A program made the position numbers and the translations under genes. A stretch of DNA of 64,000 nucleotides from Prorocentrum cordatum (taxonomy: Eukaryota > Sar > Dinophyceae > Prorocentrales > Prorocentraceae): the NCBI GenBank assembly GCA_963575745.1, contig CAUYUJ010022404.1:282001-346000 (forward strand), written 5' to 3'. How positions within the stretch are numbered: the first letter of the stretch is position 1; each line of letters opens with the position of its first letter. Below are positions 62,401 to 64,000 of the stretch, piece by piece. A model generated the notes under the pieces. The model did not search any database. It saw only the letters and a list, made by a program, of their open reading frames with translations, and had not been told where the DNA came from.

Positions 62401-64000
62401 CGTTATCCATCTTTCTATTTTGCACATTTCTATATATATATATATATATATATATGTCGCTGCGGCGTGAGCCACACAGGCCCACCATCTTCCAGTGCAA
62501 TTGCTTCGATGATTCGAGCTTCTCTAACGGTGAGAAAGTCTCATTCGTATCACCCAGCAGGCCCTACCGAGCCGTCTGGTGGCGCGACGGGGAGGAGTCA
62601 TTGAGTGGCCTTCGGAGCATCCCGCCACCCTGCCAGTGTCGTGGACCAGAGGCCTCTTACGTATCTTTTAGCAGGTCTTTTGGGCGGCATGGTACGCTTT
62701 TTTGAAGTCTTTTGGGGGCGTCTTGGAACCGTCGGACGTATATTGAGGATTCTCTTGGACTGTCTTTGCGCTGCCTTCGGCTTCGATTATTTGGACAGCT
62801 GTCTTTTGCCGTCTTGGGGGTCTTTGGGGCATGTAGGGCAAGTCTAGGGGCCTTATTTGCCAGTCTTTGAGCTCTCGGAAGCCATGTTGAGCCGAGAAGC
62901 CGACCAGCCGAAACACATTGAGCACCACACTTTGTGATTATTATCACTGTCCCGGGCTTATCGTGGATCGTCTAGGAGCTCGTTTGGAGGGTTTTGTGGG
63001 CCTCCTGGGGCCCTCTTGAAACCTCTTACAGCCTCTCTGGCACTACAGCTGTCTGGGTTGGTGGTGCACTCTACAGTACGTGCTGAGATGTTGTACAAAG
63101 AGTATTGGCGGAGAAGGAGGAGGAGGTGGACCAGAGTAAACCAACGGTGCACACACGATGCTGCAACACACCCTCTCGTCAGAAGTCCCTTCCCCTAACG
63201 CCCCCGCAAGTCCTCTTTCTCATTACAAGGTGCGCCCCCTTGAGAGACCAGCACAATCGGGCTTGCCCCTTCGGCGAGCATCCTGCTTTGACAAGACATT
63301 GCCTTGCATCTTAATTCTTGAATGGTGCGTAATGAGGAGCGCGAGATACACTGATCATACAGTTCAGAGAGGTGTCCTGCGATCGAAGGACCGCTCTGAG
63401 GGTTTGCCCGTGTGGTCATGCACAGCGAGGCAGTCTCAGGTGACAACTTCGTTTTGAAAAAAGAGCCGCCATGAATATGTGCAGCGCTACGCGCGTTGTC
63501 TTTTTGGCTCTCTAAACTGAGCGAAGTCTCCGGCGAGAGCTCTGTACTGAAAAGGGTCGTCCCCCCTTCCTGCTACGCGTTCCATTAGAAAAATAATGCG
63601 CGCGGCGCTGAGGCGAGAGTCCCATTTTGAGAACGACCAGCGCTCAATCCCTGAACTTTTTGCAGACTTTTGACACGAATAGTCTGGACGTTTCGCATAA
63701 CCCCACCAGCGCGCCACTCGTGCCGGCTCCTGGTCAGTGACGTTTTCCTGGCCATCGGTGACAGCGGTACCTCCTGGAATGTAATGCCAGCGAGCTGCCC
63801 CCTTCAGGGGCTGGGTTCATGGGCGTCTCGTGTGGTTTATCCTACGTCTAGTCCTCGCCCTCCGCGGCCACTTGTCAGCGTTGTGTGCGACTTTGGTGGC
63901 GTCACTTCCATGCACTAGGTCCCTGGTCAGTGAGTTCTTCCTGGCCTTGCTGGTGTCTGCGGTCTTTCGTGATGGCGCTCCTGGCTTCATCCTGGTATCG
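62401..64000. other. Right end of the window, no gene supported
   Basis: Contains a TA run (62431-62455), a short field of CTCTTGGGG-type degenerate repeats (62640-63030) and two copies of a CCTGGTCAGTGA..TTCCTGGCC phrase (63730 and 63922). No protein domain or RNA gene recognised. Confidence 0.45.

Noticed and set aside
63483-63512. Spliced-leader-like TTTTTGGCTCTC
   Set aside because: Only the TTTTGGCTC core matches. The CCGTAGCC part is absent, and no coding element follows.

Overview
The window is nuclear DNA of a dinoflagellate. The decisive evidence is a complete 22-base match to the dinoflagellate spliced leader (DinoSL) at 11172-11193 and a 21/22 match at 40130-40151. Supporting signs are very low gene density, high GC, abundant satellites, frame-broken LINEs and non-canonical (GC-AG) intron borders. 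A Prorocentrum-like large-genome species is only a guess. No rRNA, tRNA, CRISPR array, bacterial-style operon or telomeric array was seen.

Layout. 1-4.9 kb: degenerate CCCAAGAGG/GACGGCC-type repeats and microsatellites. 4.9-11.1 kb: three blocks of a 101-bp satellite, two of them preceded by a shared leader of about 135 bp; a 1.9-kb insert carrying a hairpin array separates blocks 2 and 3. 11.1-17.0 kb: an apparently full-length LINE (ORF1, endonuclease, reverse transcriptase, RNase H) whose 5' end is exactly the spliced leader and which lies within a GGA microsatellite. 17-27 kb: microsatellites, a 73-bp tandem repeat and long GGT-rich tracts.

27.4-60.9 kb: the one host gene I can support, a two-box HMGB-like chromatin protein. 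Five exons join in phase 0 into HMG box 1, a basic linker, HMG box 2 and an acidic tail. Box 2 is split between an exon ending at 28567 and one starting at 59628, so one intron would be about 31 kb. That putative intron holds a second GGT tract, a frame-broken coding element of unknown function (30.8-35.2 kb), an 11-bp G-rich minisatellite (36.4-39.2 kb), a second SL-headed LINE (40.1-46.0 kb), another unknown coding element (46.6-49.0 kb), alternating palindromes and related 90/112-bp satellites (50.0-53.5 kb), GA tracts, and a tyrosine-recombinase-like unit (54.8-57.6 kb). 60.9-64 kb has no gene I can support.

The unifying theme is recycling of trans-spliced mRNA. Both LINEs begin with DinoSL, and both unknown coding elements begin with degenerate SL-like sequence. 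This fits spliced-leader-capped transcripts being copied back into the genome and decaying there, mostly inside one giant intron.
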